DNA of 9,332 nucleotides, from positions 1 to 9,332 of the forward strand of contig JBAWVG010000052.1 of the NCBI GenBank assembly GCA_037147395.1, read 5' to 3'. Within the stretch, counting starts at the first letter, position 1; each line of letters starts with the position of its first letter. The translations under genes and the position numbers were made by a program. Source of the DNA: VFJL01 sp037147395. Lineage in GTDB: Bacteria; Pseudomonadota; Gammaproteobacteria; Burkholderiales; Nitrosomonadaceae. Positions 1-6,519 of this stretch are shown here, piece by piece. Under the pieces are notes generated by a model that was given only the letters and a program-made list of their open reading frames with translations, had not been told where the DNA came from and did no database searches.

Positions 1-42
1 TTAAACTCAGATCAGCCCAAGCAAACACACCCGAGACAAGAC

Positions 43-2712
43 ATGGAACCCCTCCCCGACATAGACCCTCAGGAAACACAGGAATGGCTCGAAGCGCTCG
101 AATCTGTACTCGCTCAAGGGGGCTCTGATCGAGCGCACTACTTACTCGAGAGACTGGTAGAAAAGGCTCGTCGCTCAGGGGCTTATCTCCCCTACAGCGC
201 AACCACCGCCTATATCAATACCATCCCTCCCGGCAAGGAAGACCGCTCACCCGGCAACTATGAACTCGAGCACCGCATCCGTTCCTACGTTCGCTGGAAC
301 TCGATGGCAATGGTGCTGCGAGCCAATAAAGAGACCAATGTCGGCGGTCATATTGCGAGCTTTGCCTCCGCCGCAACACTCTACGATGTGGGATATAACC
401 ACTTTTGGCATGCCGCCAGCGCAGACCATGGCGGTGATCTGGTATTCGCCCAGGGGCACTCCTCACCCGGGTTATATGCCTACGCATTCTTACTCGGAGA
501 GTTGACTCAAGAACAGCTCGATAACTTCCGTCAGGAGGTAGGAGGAAAGGGACTCTCCTCCTATCCTCATCCCTGGTTAATGCCCGACTTCTGGCAATTC
601 CCAACCGTATCGATGGGACTCGGTCCACTCATGGCGATCTACCAGGCACGTTTCATGAAGTATCTGGACAGCCGCGGACTGATCAAGACCCAGGGACGCA
701 AGGTCTGGGCGTTCATGGGTGATGGTGAGATGGATGAGCCAGAATCTCTAGGCGCGATCTCACTCGCCTCACGAGAGAGTCTGGACAATTTGATCTTTGT
801 AATTAACTGCAACCTCCAGCGCCTTGATGGACCGGTACGCGGTAACGGTAAGATCATCCAAGAGTTGGAGGGTGACTTCCGCGGCGCTGGCTGGAATGTC
901 ATCAAGGTGATCTGGGGATCCTACTGGGATCCACTCCTCGCGCGTGATACCAAGGGACTGCTACAGCAGCGCATGATGGAGTGTGTGGACGGCGAGTACC
1001 AGACCTTTAAATCTCGAGATGGGGCTTATGTACGTAAGCATTTTTTTGGGAAGTACCCAGAACTGCTAGAAATGGTTGCCAGTATGTCTGACGACGATAT
1101 CTGGCGTCTGAACCGTGGTGGGCATGACCCCCATAAAGTCTATGCTGCTTACGCTGAGGCTGCGAAGCATACGGGACAGCCCACCGTCATCCTCGCCAAG
1201 ACCATTAAAGGGTATGGGATGGGCGAGGCGGGTGAGGCCCAAAATATCACTCATCAGCAGAAAAAAATGGGGACCACCTCACTGAAGTCATTCCGCGACC
1301 GATTTGGCTTAAAGATTGCGGACGACAAGATCGATGAAGTGCCCTATCTCGTATTTGATAAAGACTCCCCCGAACTCGCGTATCTGCAGGCACAACGTAA
1401 GTCCCTGGGGGGATTCCTCCACCGACGTCAGCGCACGGCAGATCCACTTCAGACTCCCCCATTATCTGCCTTTGAATCATTACTCAAGGCCAGCGGTGAG
1501 GGTCGAGAGTCTTCCACCACCATGGCATTCGTGCGCATACTCAACATCCTGGTAAAAGACAAGACCATTGGCCAGCGTGTGGTCCCGATTGTTGCTGACG
1601 AATCGCGCACCTTTGGCATGGAGGGAATGTTCCGCCAGCTTGGGATCTGGTCCTCGGTGGGTCAGCTCTACACACCACAAGATGCAGACCAGTTGATGTA
1701 CTACAAGGAAGACAAGAACGGACAGATCCTGCAGGAAGGCATCAACGAGGCCGGGGCGATGTCATCATGGATGGCCGCTGCAACCGCGTATAGCACCCAC
1801 GGTGTGCAGATGATTCCATTCTTTATCTTCTACTCCATGTTCGGATTCCAGCGTATCGGTGACCTGGCCTGGGCGGCGGGGGATATGCGCTGCCGTGGCT
1901 TTCTCCTGGGTGGCACTGCTGGCCGCACCACCCTTAACGGCGAGGGGTTGCAGCATGAAGACGGTCACAGTCATCTATCTGCCTCAACCATTCCCAACTG
2001 CATCTCCTACGATCCCACATTCGGCTACGAACTTGCGGTCATTATCCAAGATGGGATGCGCCGCATGTACCAGAATCAGGAGGATGTATATTATTACATC
2101 ACTGTAATGAACGAGAATTACCCCCACCCGGAAATGCCCAAGGATGCAGAGCGAGGGATACTTCGGGGGATGTATCTATTCCGGAAGAGTAGCGAGTCCA
2201 CATCAGGAGACTCAACTCTACGGGTGCAATTGCTCGGGTCCGGCACTATCCTTCGAGAGGTCATTGCAGCAGCAGAAATACTTGATCAAGATTTTGGTAT
2301 TTCATCCGATATCTGGAGCGTCACCAGTTTCAATGAACTGCGACGTGAGGCACTGGATGTAACACGCTGGAATATGCTGCACCCCTCTGAATCGGCAAGA
2401 CTCTCCTATGTTGCACACTGCCTCAAGGACTCTACAGGTCCTGTGGTGGCAGCAACCGACTACATGAAAATATTCGCTGACCAGATCCGCGAGTTTGTAC
2501 CGGGCCGCTACAAGGTATTGGGCACAGATGGATTTGGTCGTTCCGATACCCGTGAAAAGTTACGCCAATTCTTCGAGGTGGATCGATACTATGTCACCAT
2601 CGCAACCCTCCAAGCACTGGCCGAGGATGGCAAGATACCAACAGAAATTGTGGCCCAGGCAATCCGGAAGTTTGGTATTGATCCTGACAAACCCAACCCG
2701 GTAACGGTATAA
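43..2712 (+). CDS. aceE: Pyruvate dehydrogenase E1 component, homodimeric type
   Basis: This is the thiamine-diphosphate-dependent E1 subunit. It decarboxylates pyruvate and reductively acetylates the lipoyl group of E2 in the cytoplasmic pyruvate dehydrogenase complex. The 889 residues match the usual length of single-chain AceE (about 887 in E. coli) and align with it end to end by eye. The thiamine-diphosphate/Mg motif GDGEMDEPES starts at residue 226 and ends in NCNLQRLDGP; D227, N257 and Q259 are the likely metal ligands. An active-site-loop histidine lies at 404 (NITHQ), the conserved catalytic glutamate at about 565 (LQEGINE), and LQHEDGHSH at 637-645. The C-terminal domain holds GTDGFGRSD. 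The ATG at 43 gives the family N-terminus (DIDPQETQEWL); the ribosome-binding site is weak (GAG at 33-35). aceF follows after 78 bp, so the two are probably co-transcribed. The promoter must lie mostly to the left of the window. Confidence 0.98.
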   Translation: MEPLPDIDPQETQEWLEALESVLAQGGSDRAHYLLERLVEKARRSGAYLPYSATTAYINTIPPGKEDRSPGNYELEHRIRSYVRWNSMAMVLRANKETNVGGHIASFASAATLYDVGYNHFWHAASADHGGDLVFAQGHSSPGLYAYAFLLGELTQEQLDNFRQEVGGKGLSSYPHPWLMPDFWQFPTVSMGLGPLMAIYQARFMKYLDSRGLIKTQGRKVWAFMGDGEMDEPESLGAISLASRESLDNLIFVINCNLQRLDGPVRGNGKIIQELEGDFRGAGWNVIKVIWGSYWDPLLARDTKGLLQQRMMECVDGEYQTFKSRDGAYVRKHFFGKYPELLEMVASMSDDDIWRLNRGGHDPHKVYAAYAEAAKHTGQPTVILAKTIKGYGMGEAGEAQNITHQQKKMGTTSLKSFRDRFGLKIADDKIDEVPYLVFDKDSPELAYLQAQRKSLGGFLHRRQRTADPLQTPPLSAFESLLKASGEGRESSTTMAFVRILNILVKDKTIGQRVVPIVADESRTFGMEGMFRQLGIWSSVGQLYTPQDADQLMYYKEDKNGQILQEGINEAGAMSSWMAAATAYSTHGVQMIPFFIFYSMFGFQRIGDLAWAAGDMRCRGFLLGGTAGRTTLNGEGLQHEDGHSHLSASTIPNCISYDPTFGYELAVIIQDGMRRMYQNQEDVYYYITVMNENYPHPEMPKDAERGILRGMYLFRKSSESTSGDSTLRVQLLGSGTILREVIAAAEILDQDFGISSDIWSVTSFNELRREALDVTRWNMLHPSESARLSYVAHCLKDSTGPVVAATDYMKIFADQIREFVPGRYKVLGTDGFGRSDTREKLRQFFEVDRYYVTIATLQALAEDGKIPTEIVAQAIRKFGIDPDKPNPVTV

Positions 2713-2790
2713 AGGCTAGAGGGACGGGGTCTTTACGGCGATGGGGTTACGGGAGCCGTCCTCGCATTGAAAATGATTGAAGGAAAAAGC
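2713..2790 (+). other. G-rich aceE-aceF spacer with inverted repeat
   Basis: The 78-bp gap between aceE and aceF has G-tracts at 2721-2723, 2726-2729, 2743-2746 and 2751-2753. A 6-bp inverted repeat (GGACGG at 2722-2727 with CCGTCC at 2756-2761) encloses the last three tracts. TTACGG occurs twice, at 2733-2738 and 2747-2752. There is no T-tract after the dyad, so this is not a standard intrinsic terminator. It could fold in RNA as a long-loop hairpin or a non-canonical G-quadruplex; this is inference from base composition only. Confidence 0.35.
2780..2784 (+). promoter_or_regulatory. Ribosome-binding site of aceF
   Basis: AAGGA lies 6 nt before the GTG at 2791. It decides the start: the upstream TTG (2767) and ATG (2773) candidates precede or overlap this site and have no Shine-Dalgarno of their own. 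They would also add residues (MKMIEGKS) not expected in AceF. Confidence 0.7.
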
Positions 2791-4098
2791 GTGGCAGAGA
2801 TTAAACAGGTATTGGTTCCCGATATCGGCGACTTCACAGATGTCCCGGTGATCGAGTTGCTGGTTAAGTCCGGTGATACGGTGAGGATGGAGGACCCTTT
2901 GATCTCGCTCGAGTCGGACAAGGCGACGATAGAGGTCCCCTCCCCCTTCGAGGGCGTCATCAAAGAAATAAGTGTCAAGCTAGGCGATAAGGTTTCGCAG
3001 GGGTCACTCATCCTGACAGTTGAAGTCTCGTCCACAGCTCATGTGAGCTCAAGCCCAACTGCTGGCACTCCCACGCCGAGCGTGACCCCCACACCGGCGT
3101 CAACTGTCCAGGAGAAGCCTCCGGTCTCTCCCCCATCACTGACTCGCCAGCCCCCGCCCACTCCTACCCTCACTCCGGATGCAAGTGCTTTTAATAAAGC
3201 ACATGCCGGACCCTCGGTCCGACGTTTCGCACGTGAGCTTGGAGTCAATCTGAGCCTAGTCAGGGGTAGTGGATTAAAACACCGCATCCTCAGGGAGGAT
3301 GTTCAGTCTTATGTCAAGACTGAACTTGCAAAACAGCGGGGTAATGGGGCGGATCTGAATCTCCTGCCATGGCCTCAAGTAAACTTTGCCAAGTTCGGCC
3401 CGGTCGAATCAAGACCATTGTCGCGTATTAAAAAAATGGCCGGTGCAAACCTGCACCGCAACTGGGTAATGATCCCTCATGTCACCCAGTTCGACGAGGC
3501 CGATATCACCGAACTCGAATCTCTACGCAAGCAATACAATGAAAATGCGGGGAAAGCGGGGATCAAGACCACCCTACTGGCCTTCTTAATGCAGGCAGCG
3601 ACAACGGCCCTCAAAAAATTCCCAGAATTCAATGCCTCACTCGATCAGAGTGGGGATGAAATGAACCTGGTGATTAAACACTACTACCACTTAGGCTTTG
3701 CCGCAGATACCCCCCAAGGACTGGTGGTCCCGGTGATCCGTGACGTCGACAAAAAGGGCGTATTGAACATTGCAGGAGAATTGAGCCAGCTCTCATCACT
3801 CGCCCGTGAAGGAAAACTGAAGCCTACTGAAATGCAAGGAGCGAGCTTCACCATCTCAAGTCTTGGGGGCGTCGGTGGCACCTCCTTCACACCCATCATC
3901 AATGCGCCAGAGGTTGCTATTCTGGGAGTCTCCCGGGCCAGCATCAAACCCATTTATCGCGGTGGTCAGTTCGTTCCACGTCTGATCCTGCCAATCTCCC
4001 TCTCCTATGACCACCGCGTGATCGATGGCGCATCTGCAGCACGGTTCACCACCCACCTGTCTGAGCTATTGTCCGACACGGGACAAGTGCTCTTGTGA
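2791..4098 (+). CDS. aceF: Dihydrolipoamide acetyltransferase, E2 of pyruvate dehydrogenase
   Basis: This is the E2 core of the pyruvate dehydrogenase complex. Its lipoyl arm accepts the acetyl group from AceE and passes it to CoA. From the GTG start the protein has 435 residues and begins MAEIKQVLVPDIGDF, the usual AceF N-terminus. Domains in order are: one lipoyl domain (about 1-78) with the lipoylated lysine at 44 in ESDKA; a Pro/Thr/Ser-rich swinging linker (about 80-130); a peripheral-subunit-binding domain (about 137-175; GPSVRRFARELGV, then ILREDV); and a catalytic acetyltransferase domain (about 205-435) with the active-site HRVIDG, H408 and D412. Only one lipoyl domain is present, against three in E. 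coli AceF. The E3 gene lpd does not follow; nadD does, 87 bp downstream. The branched-chain and 2-oxoglutarate E2 proteins are alternatives, but adjacency to aceE and the DIGDF start favour AceF. Confidence 0.96.
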   Translation: MAEIKQVLVPDIGDFTDVPVIELLVKSGDTVRMEDPLISLESDKATIEVPSPFEGVIKEISVKLGDKVSQGSLILTVEVSSTAHVSSSPTAGTPTPSVTPTPASTVQEKPPVSPPSLTRQPPPTPTLTPDASAFNKAHAGPSVRRFARELGVNLSLVRGSGLKHRILREDVQSYVKTELAKQRGNGADLNLLPWPQVNFAKFGPVESRPLSRIKKMAGANLHRNWVMIPHVTQFDEADITELESLRKQYNENAGKAGIKTTLLAFLMQAATTALKKFPEFNASLDQSGDEMNLVIKHYYHLGFAADTPQGLVVPVIRDVDKKGVLNIAGELSQLSSLAREGKLKPTEMQGASFTISSLGGVGGTSFTPIINAPEVAILGVSRASIKPIYRGGQFVPRLILPISLSYDHRVIDGASAARFTTHLSELLSDTGQVLL

Positions 4099-4185
4099 GT
4101 GACAGACCTCGTCCTGAAGAACCCATCCAGAACCATCTGTCAGAAGACGCTTGTATATCGTCGCGATTCCATCCGCTCGTAAATA
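4099..4185 (+). other. aceF-nadD spacer with weak inverted repeats
   Basis: This 87-bp gap has no Shine-Dalgarno before nadD and no T-tract terminator. A 7-bp inverted repeat (TGACAGA at 4100-4106, TCTGTCA at 4136-4142) has a 29-nt loop. A short 5-bp hairpin (ACAAG/CTTGT, 4083-4096) overlaps the end of aceF. It also contains a 27-codon open frame (GTG 4099 to TAA 4180-4182) in the nadD frame. That frame lacks a ribosome-binding site and is probably chance. I see no clear promoter. Confidence 0.3.
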
Positions 4186-4860
4186 ATGTCTAGACCGAGC
4201 CCTCACTTCGTGGGCATTTTCGGTGGCACTTTCGACCCCATCCATTACGGCCACTTGCGTATCGCTGAGGAACTGGTCGAGACGATCAATCTACACGAGA
4301 TGCGCTTTATTCCCGCCGGAGTGCCGCATCTACGCCCCCCCCCCATGGCATCCTCACACCATCGTACATCAATGGTAGAAGTTGCCATCCAGAATAATGC
4401 CCGTTTTGTTCTGGACGAGCGTGAGATCCATCGCCCCGGAACGAGCTACAGCATCGACTCGATCCGTGAACTCCGTCAGGAGCGAGGGGAGAGTGTCACA
4501 CTCTGCCTTATTATGGGCGCAGATGCTTTCATGAAACTTGCAAACTGGCATGAATGGCATGACCTTTTCGATCTATGCCATATCATCATTGCAGACCGTC
4601 CTGGCCATGAACTGGCAACACGACTTGACTCTCTCCCACAGGCCCTAAGAGGGGAGTCCACACAACGCTGGACACACAACTTAGCTGATCTCGAGTCTCA
4701 ACCCTGCGGACTGATCTATATTGCGCCGACAACACTTCTGGATGTCTCAGCAACGGTCATCCGCACACTCATCAGCAACAATCGTAGTGCGCGCTATTTG
4801 CTTCCGGATACCGTTCTCGATTATATTGAAACGAACCACTTGTACTCAGGAGAGGAATGA
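4186..4860 (+). CDS. nadD: Nicotinate-nucleotide adenylyltransferase
   Basis: NadD joins nicotinate mononucleotide and ATP into deamido-NAD, the common late step of de novo and salvage NAD synthesis in the cytoplasm. The 224 residues show the nucleotidyltransferase signature near the N-terminus: GIFGGTFDPIHYGHL from residue 10, with the HxGH-type active site H20-Y-G-H23. The second signature, SATVIR, is at 188-193. Length is close to the family norm (about 210-220). The ATG at 4186 is fixed by an in-frame TAA two codons upstream (4180-4182) and by the family N-terminus. No good ribosome-binding site precedes it. Its end overlaps rsfS by 4 bp (ATGA), suggesting translational coupling. A run of ten C (4335-4344) encodes the end of R50 and P51-P53, in a region that in this family carries HRP-type residues. 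Confidence 0.96.
   Translation: MSRPSPHFVGIFGGTFDPIHYGHLRIAEELVETINLHEMRFIPAGVPHLRPPPMASSHHRTSMVEVAIQNNARFVLDEREIHRPGTSYSIDSIRELRQERGESVTLCLIMGADAFMKLANWHEWHDLFDLCHIIIADRPGHELATRLDSLPQALRGESTQRWTHNLADLESQPCGLIYIAPTTLLDVSATVIRTLISNNRSARYLLPDTVLDYIETNHLYSGEE
4335..4344 (+). repeat. C10 homopolymer inside nadD
   Basis: Ten consecutive C bases cover the last base of codon 50 and three proline codons. The frame is intact as given. Tracts this long are prone to slippage, both in replication and in sequencing. Confidence 0.9.
4848..4852 (+). promoter_or_regulatory. Ribosome-binding site of rsfS
   Basis: AGGAG sits inside the last codons of nadD, 4 nt before the rsfS ATG, in a longer purine stretch (4848-4856). 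It supports the start at 4857 and its 4-bp overlap with the nadD stop. Confidence 0.7.
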
Positions 4861-5300
4861 AACTTGATAAGTTAGTAAAAATAGCCGTGACTGCATTAGA
4901 GGATGTCAAGGCTCACGATATCACGGTCTTAAATGTCATTGGGGCAACGACCTTATTTGATCGCATGATCATTGCCAGTGCAGACTCTACTCGCCAGACC
5001 AGGGCATTAGCGAATAACGTACAGGATAAGGTCCGTTCCGGTGGTGGTGCGGTATACGGCATCGAGGGGGGGGAGACTGGGGAGTGGGTACTGGTCGATC
5101 TCGGCGATGTTCTGGTACATATCATGCAGACCAGCGTACGGGCCCACTATAATCTTGAAGAGTTGTGGGCCGGTTCTGTCTCGGAACAGGTCGACATGAT
5201 TACGACTGTCGCTAGCAAAATCAAGTCCCCTGCCCGGCCGCGAAAATCCCCGGCTAAACTGCCCGCAGTCGCACGACGAACTAAATCTAAACCGTCCTAA
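4857..5300 (+). CDS. rsfS: Ribosomal silencing factor RsfS (Iojap/YbeB family)
   Basis: RsfS binds ribosomal protein uL14 on the 50S subunit and blocks joining with 30S, lowering translation in starvation or stationary phase. The protein has 147 residues. The conserved core (about 1-120) includes DITVLNV near residue 21 and the hallmark GIEGGETGEWVLVDLGDV followed by VHIMQTSVRAHYNLEELW. The C-terminal 28 or so residues form a basic Lys/Arg/Pro/Ala tail (KSPARPRKSPAKLP and onward) that the short E. coli-type protein (about 105 residues) lacks; such tails occur in other betaproteobacterial homologues as far as I recall. The ATG overlaps the nadD stop (ATGA) and has its own Shine-Dalgarno. A G8 run (5066-5073) lies in the codons for EGGE. 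rlmH follows after 12 bp, as in many bacteria. Confidence 0.95.
   Translation: MKLDKLVKIAVTALEDVKAHDITVLNVIGATTLFDRMIIASADSTRQTRALANNVQDKVRSGGGAVYGIEGGETGEWVLVDLGDVLVHIMQTSVRAHYNLEELWAGSVSEQVDMITTVASKIKSPARPRKSPAKLPAVARRTKSKPS
5066..5073 (+). repeat. G8 homopolymer inside rsfS
   Basis: Eight consecutive G bases span the Glu-Gly-Gly-Glu codons of the conserved RsfS core. The reading frame is intact. Confidence 0.9.
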
Positions 5301-5312
5301 GTAAATCAACGT

Positions 5313-5783
5313 ATGAAACTACTCATTCTGGCGGTCGGCAACAAGATGCCTGAATGGGTAGAGACCAGCTTTGCCGAGTACGCCAAGCGCATGCCTCACG
5401 AGGCGAGTATTGAATTAATTGAAATCAAACCAGAAAAACGCGGCGGCGGCAAGAGTGTGGATCAGTTGATGGCCGCTGAAGGTGCCCGTATCTTGGCAGC
5501 GGTACCCCCAAGATGCCGTACAGTGGCACTCGATGAAAGGGGTCGTCAGTGGACTACGGTTAAGCTGGCTGACTCCATGAGTGGCTGGATGAGAAATGGT
5601 GGAGATACCGCGTTCATCATTGGTGGTGCGGACGGACTTGATGCCAGCATCAAGAATTCGGCGGATGAGGTCTTGGCGCTGTCTGCTCTGACACTGCCCC
5701 ACGCCTTGGCTCGAGTCCTTCTGGCAGAACAACTTTACCGTGCCCTGTCACTCATAAAACGACATCCCTACCACCGTGCATGA
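5313..5783 (+). CDS. rlmH: 23S rRNA (pseudouridine1915-N3)-methyltransferase
   Basis: RlmH is a SPOUT-class methyltransferase that uses S-adenosylmethionine to methylate the N3 of pseudouridine 1915 in helix 69 of 23S rRNA, acting on assembled ribosomes. The 156 residues match the family length (155 in E. coli). Visible marks are the N-terminal MKLLILAVGNKMPEWV, the EIKPEKR segment, the SAM-site glycine loop FIIGGADG (GGADG at 104-108), the SALTLPHALARVLLAEQLYRA helix region, and the C-terminal HPYHRA. The ATG at 5313 starts the family N-terminus; the ribosome-binding site is poor. It follows rsfS by 12 bp, the usual pairing. An 81-bp gap separates it from maf. Confidence 0.97.
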   Translation: MKLLILAVGNKMPEWVETSFAEYAKRMPHEASIELIEIKPEKRGGGKSVDQLMAAEGARILAAVPPRCRTVALDERGRQWTTVKLADSMSGWMRNGGDTAFIIGGADGLDASIKNSADEVLALSALTLPHALARVLLAEQLYRALSLIKRHPYHRA

Positions 5784-5864
5784 TGGTCGTTTAAGGATAA
5801 GGACTCGGATAGGGTGATCTCATAGAATTTACGTGTTCGACGTATCGGGGGGGTAAATCTCATC
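5784..5864 (+). other. rlmH-maf spacer
   Basis: The 81-bp gap contains a small hairpin (TACGT at 5830-5834, ACGTA at 5840-5844, 5-nt loop) followed by a G7 run (5847-5853). A TAGAAT hexamer (5823-5828) resembles a -10 box but has no -35 partner at a proper distance. I see no definite promoter or terminator. Confidence 0.3.
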
Positions 5865-6488
5865 ATGGTTCAACTAAAAAATCGCATCTATCTAGCATCC
5901 CGTAGCCCTCGTCGACGTGAGCTGCTAAGACAGATCGGAGTTGACTTTGAGTTACTGTTGCTACGCGATACCCCGCTCCGTCAGATAGATGTCGAAGAGA
6001 TCCCAAAGCCAGACGAAACGCCACCAGACTACGCATGCCGTATCGCCAAGGCGAAGGCGACATCGGGCTGGCTTCAGTTGGTCCATCGGAGAGTTCCTCT
6101 ACTGCCAGTCCTTGCCGCTGACACAGTCGTATCGCTCAAAGGTCAAATATTCGGCAAGCCCCAGAGCTCTATCCATGCAGAAGAAATGCTCTCCGCACTC
6201 TCCGGTCAGACTCATGAAGTCTTGACCGCGGTCACCATGATTGAGGGGGACAAGATCCGCGTCCACCTCTCCACCAGCGAGGTCCGGTTCCGTAATATTA
6301 GCAACCGCGAGATTCGAACTTATATCGCCACGAACGAGTCCAGTGACAAGGCCGGTGCTTACGCAATCCAAGGCATGGCGGCAGTCTTCATTTCTAGCTT
6401 TTCTGGCAGTTACAGCGGTGTAATGGGACTCCCTCTTTTTGAAACGGCCAGACTCCTGGAAGAGTTCGGCATGGAAATGTTCCGTTAG
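5865..6488 (+). CDS. maf: Maf-family nucleotide pyrophosphatase, YhdE type (dTTP/UTP)
   Basis: Maf proteins hydrolyse nucleoside triphosphates to monophosphates plus pyrophosphate. The YhdE subfamily prefers dTTP, UTP and modified pyrimidines, which cleans the nucleotide pool and is linked to septum inhibition. The 207 residues begin with the signature IYLASRSPRRRELLRQIG (8-25). The conserved acidic residue is D86 in AADTVV, followed by GKPQS, LSGQTHEVLTAV, DKAGAYAIQG and GSYSGVMGLPLFET. GAYAIQG and LSGQTHEV resemble E. coli YhdE rather than YceF (which prefers m7GTP), so I infer the YhdE specificity. The only Shine-Dalgarno candidate is the G7 run, 11 nt before the ATG, so its spacing is loose. 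rng follows after 31 bp, the maf-rng pairing also seen in enterobacteria after mreBCD. Confidence 0.94.
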   Translation: MVQLKNRIYLASRSPRRRELLRQIGVDFELLLLRDTPLRQIDVEEIPKPDETPPDYACRIAKAKATSGWLQLVHRRVPLLPVLAADTVVSLKGQIFGKPQSSIHAEEMLSALSGQTHEVLTAVTMIEGDKIRVHLSTSEVRFRNISNREIRTYIATNESSDKAGAYAIQGMAAVFISSFSGSYSGVMGLPLFETARLLEEFGMEMFR

Positions 6489-6519
6489 TCCACCCAAAAA
6501 CCTCGTTGAGTCTTTATTT

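Noticed and set aside
215..628. 137-codon minus-strand open frame inside aceE
   Set aside because: It is antisense to a well-conserved domain of AceE; composition is Arg/Ser-rich, as expected of a shadow frame.
5784..5864. Promoter for maf-rng
   Set aside because: A TAGAAT hexamer is present but nothing resembling a -35 box lies 16-18 bp upstream.
6439..6519. Upstream extension of rng starting inside maf
   Set aside because: The 27 extra codons are maf sequence read in another frame and do not resemble any RNase G N-terminus; the ATG at 6520 gives the family start.
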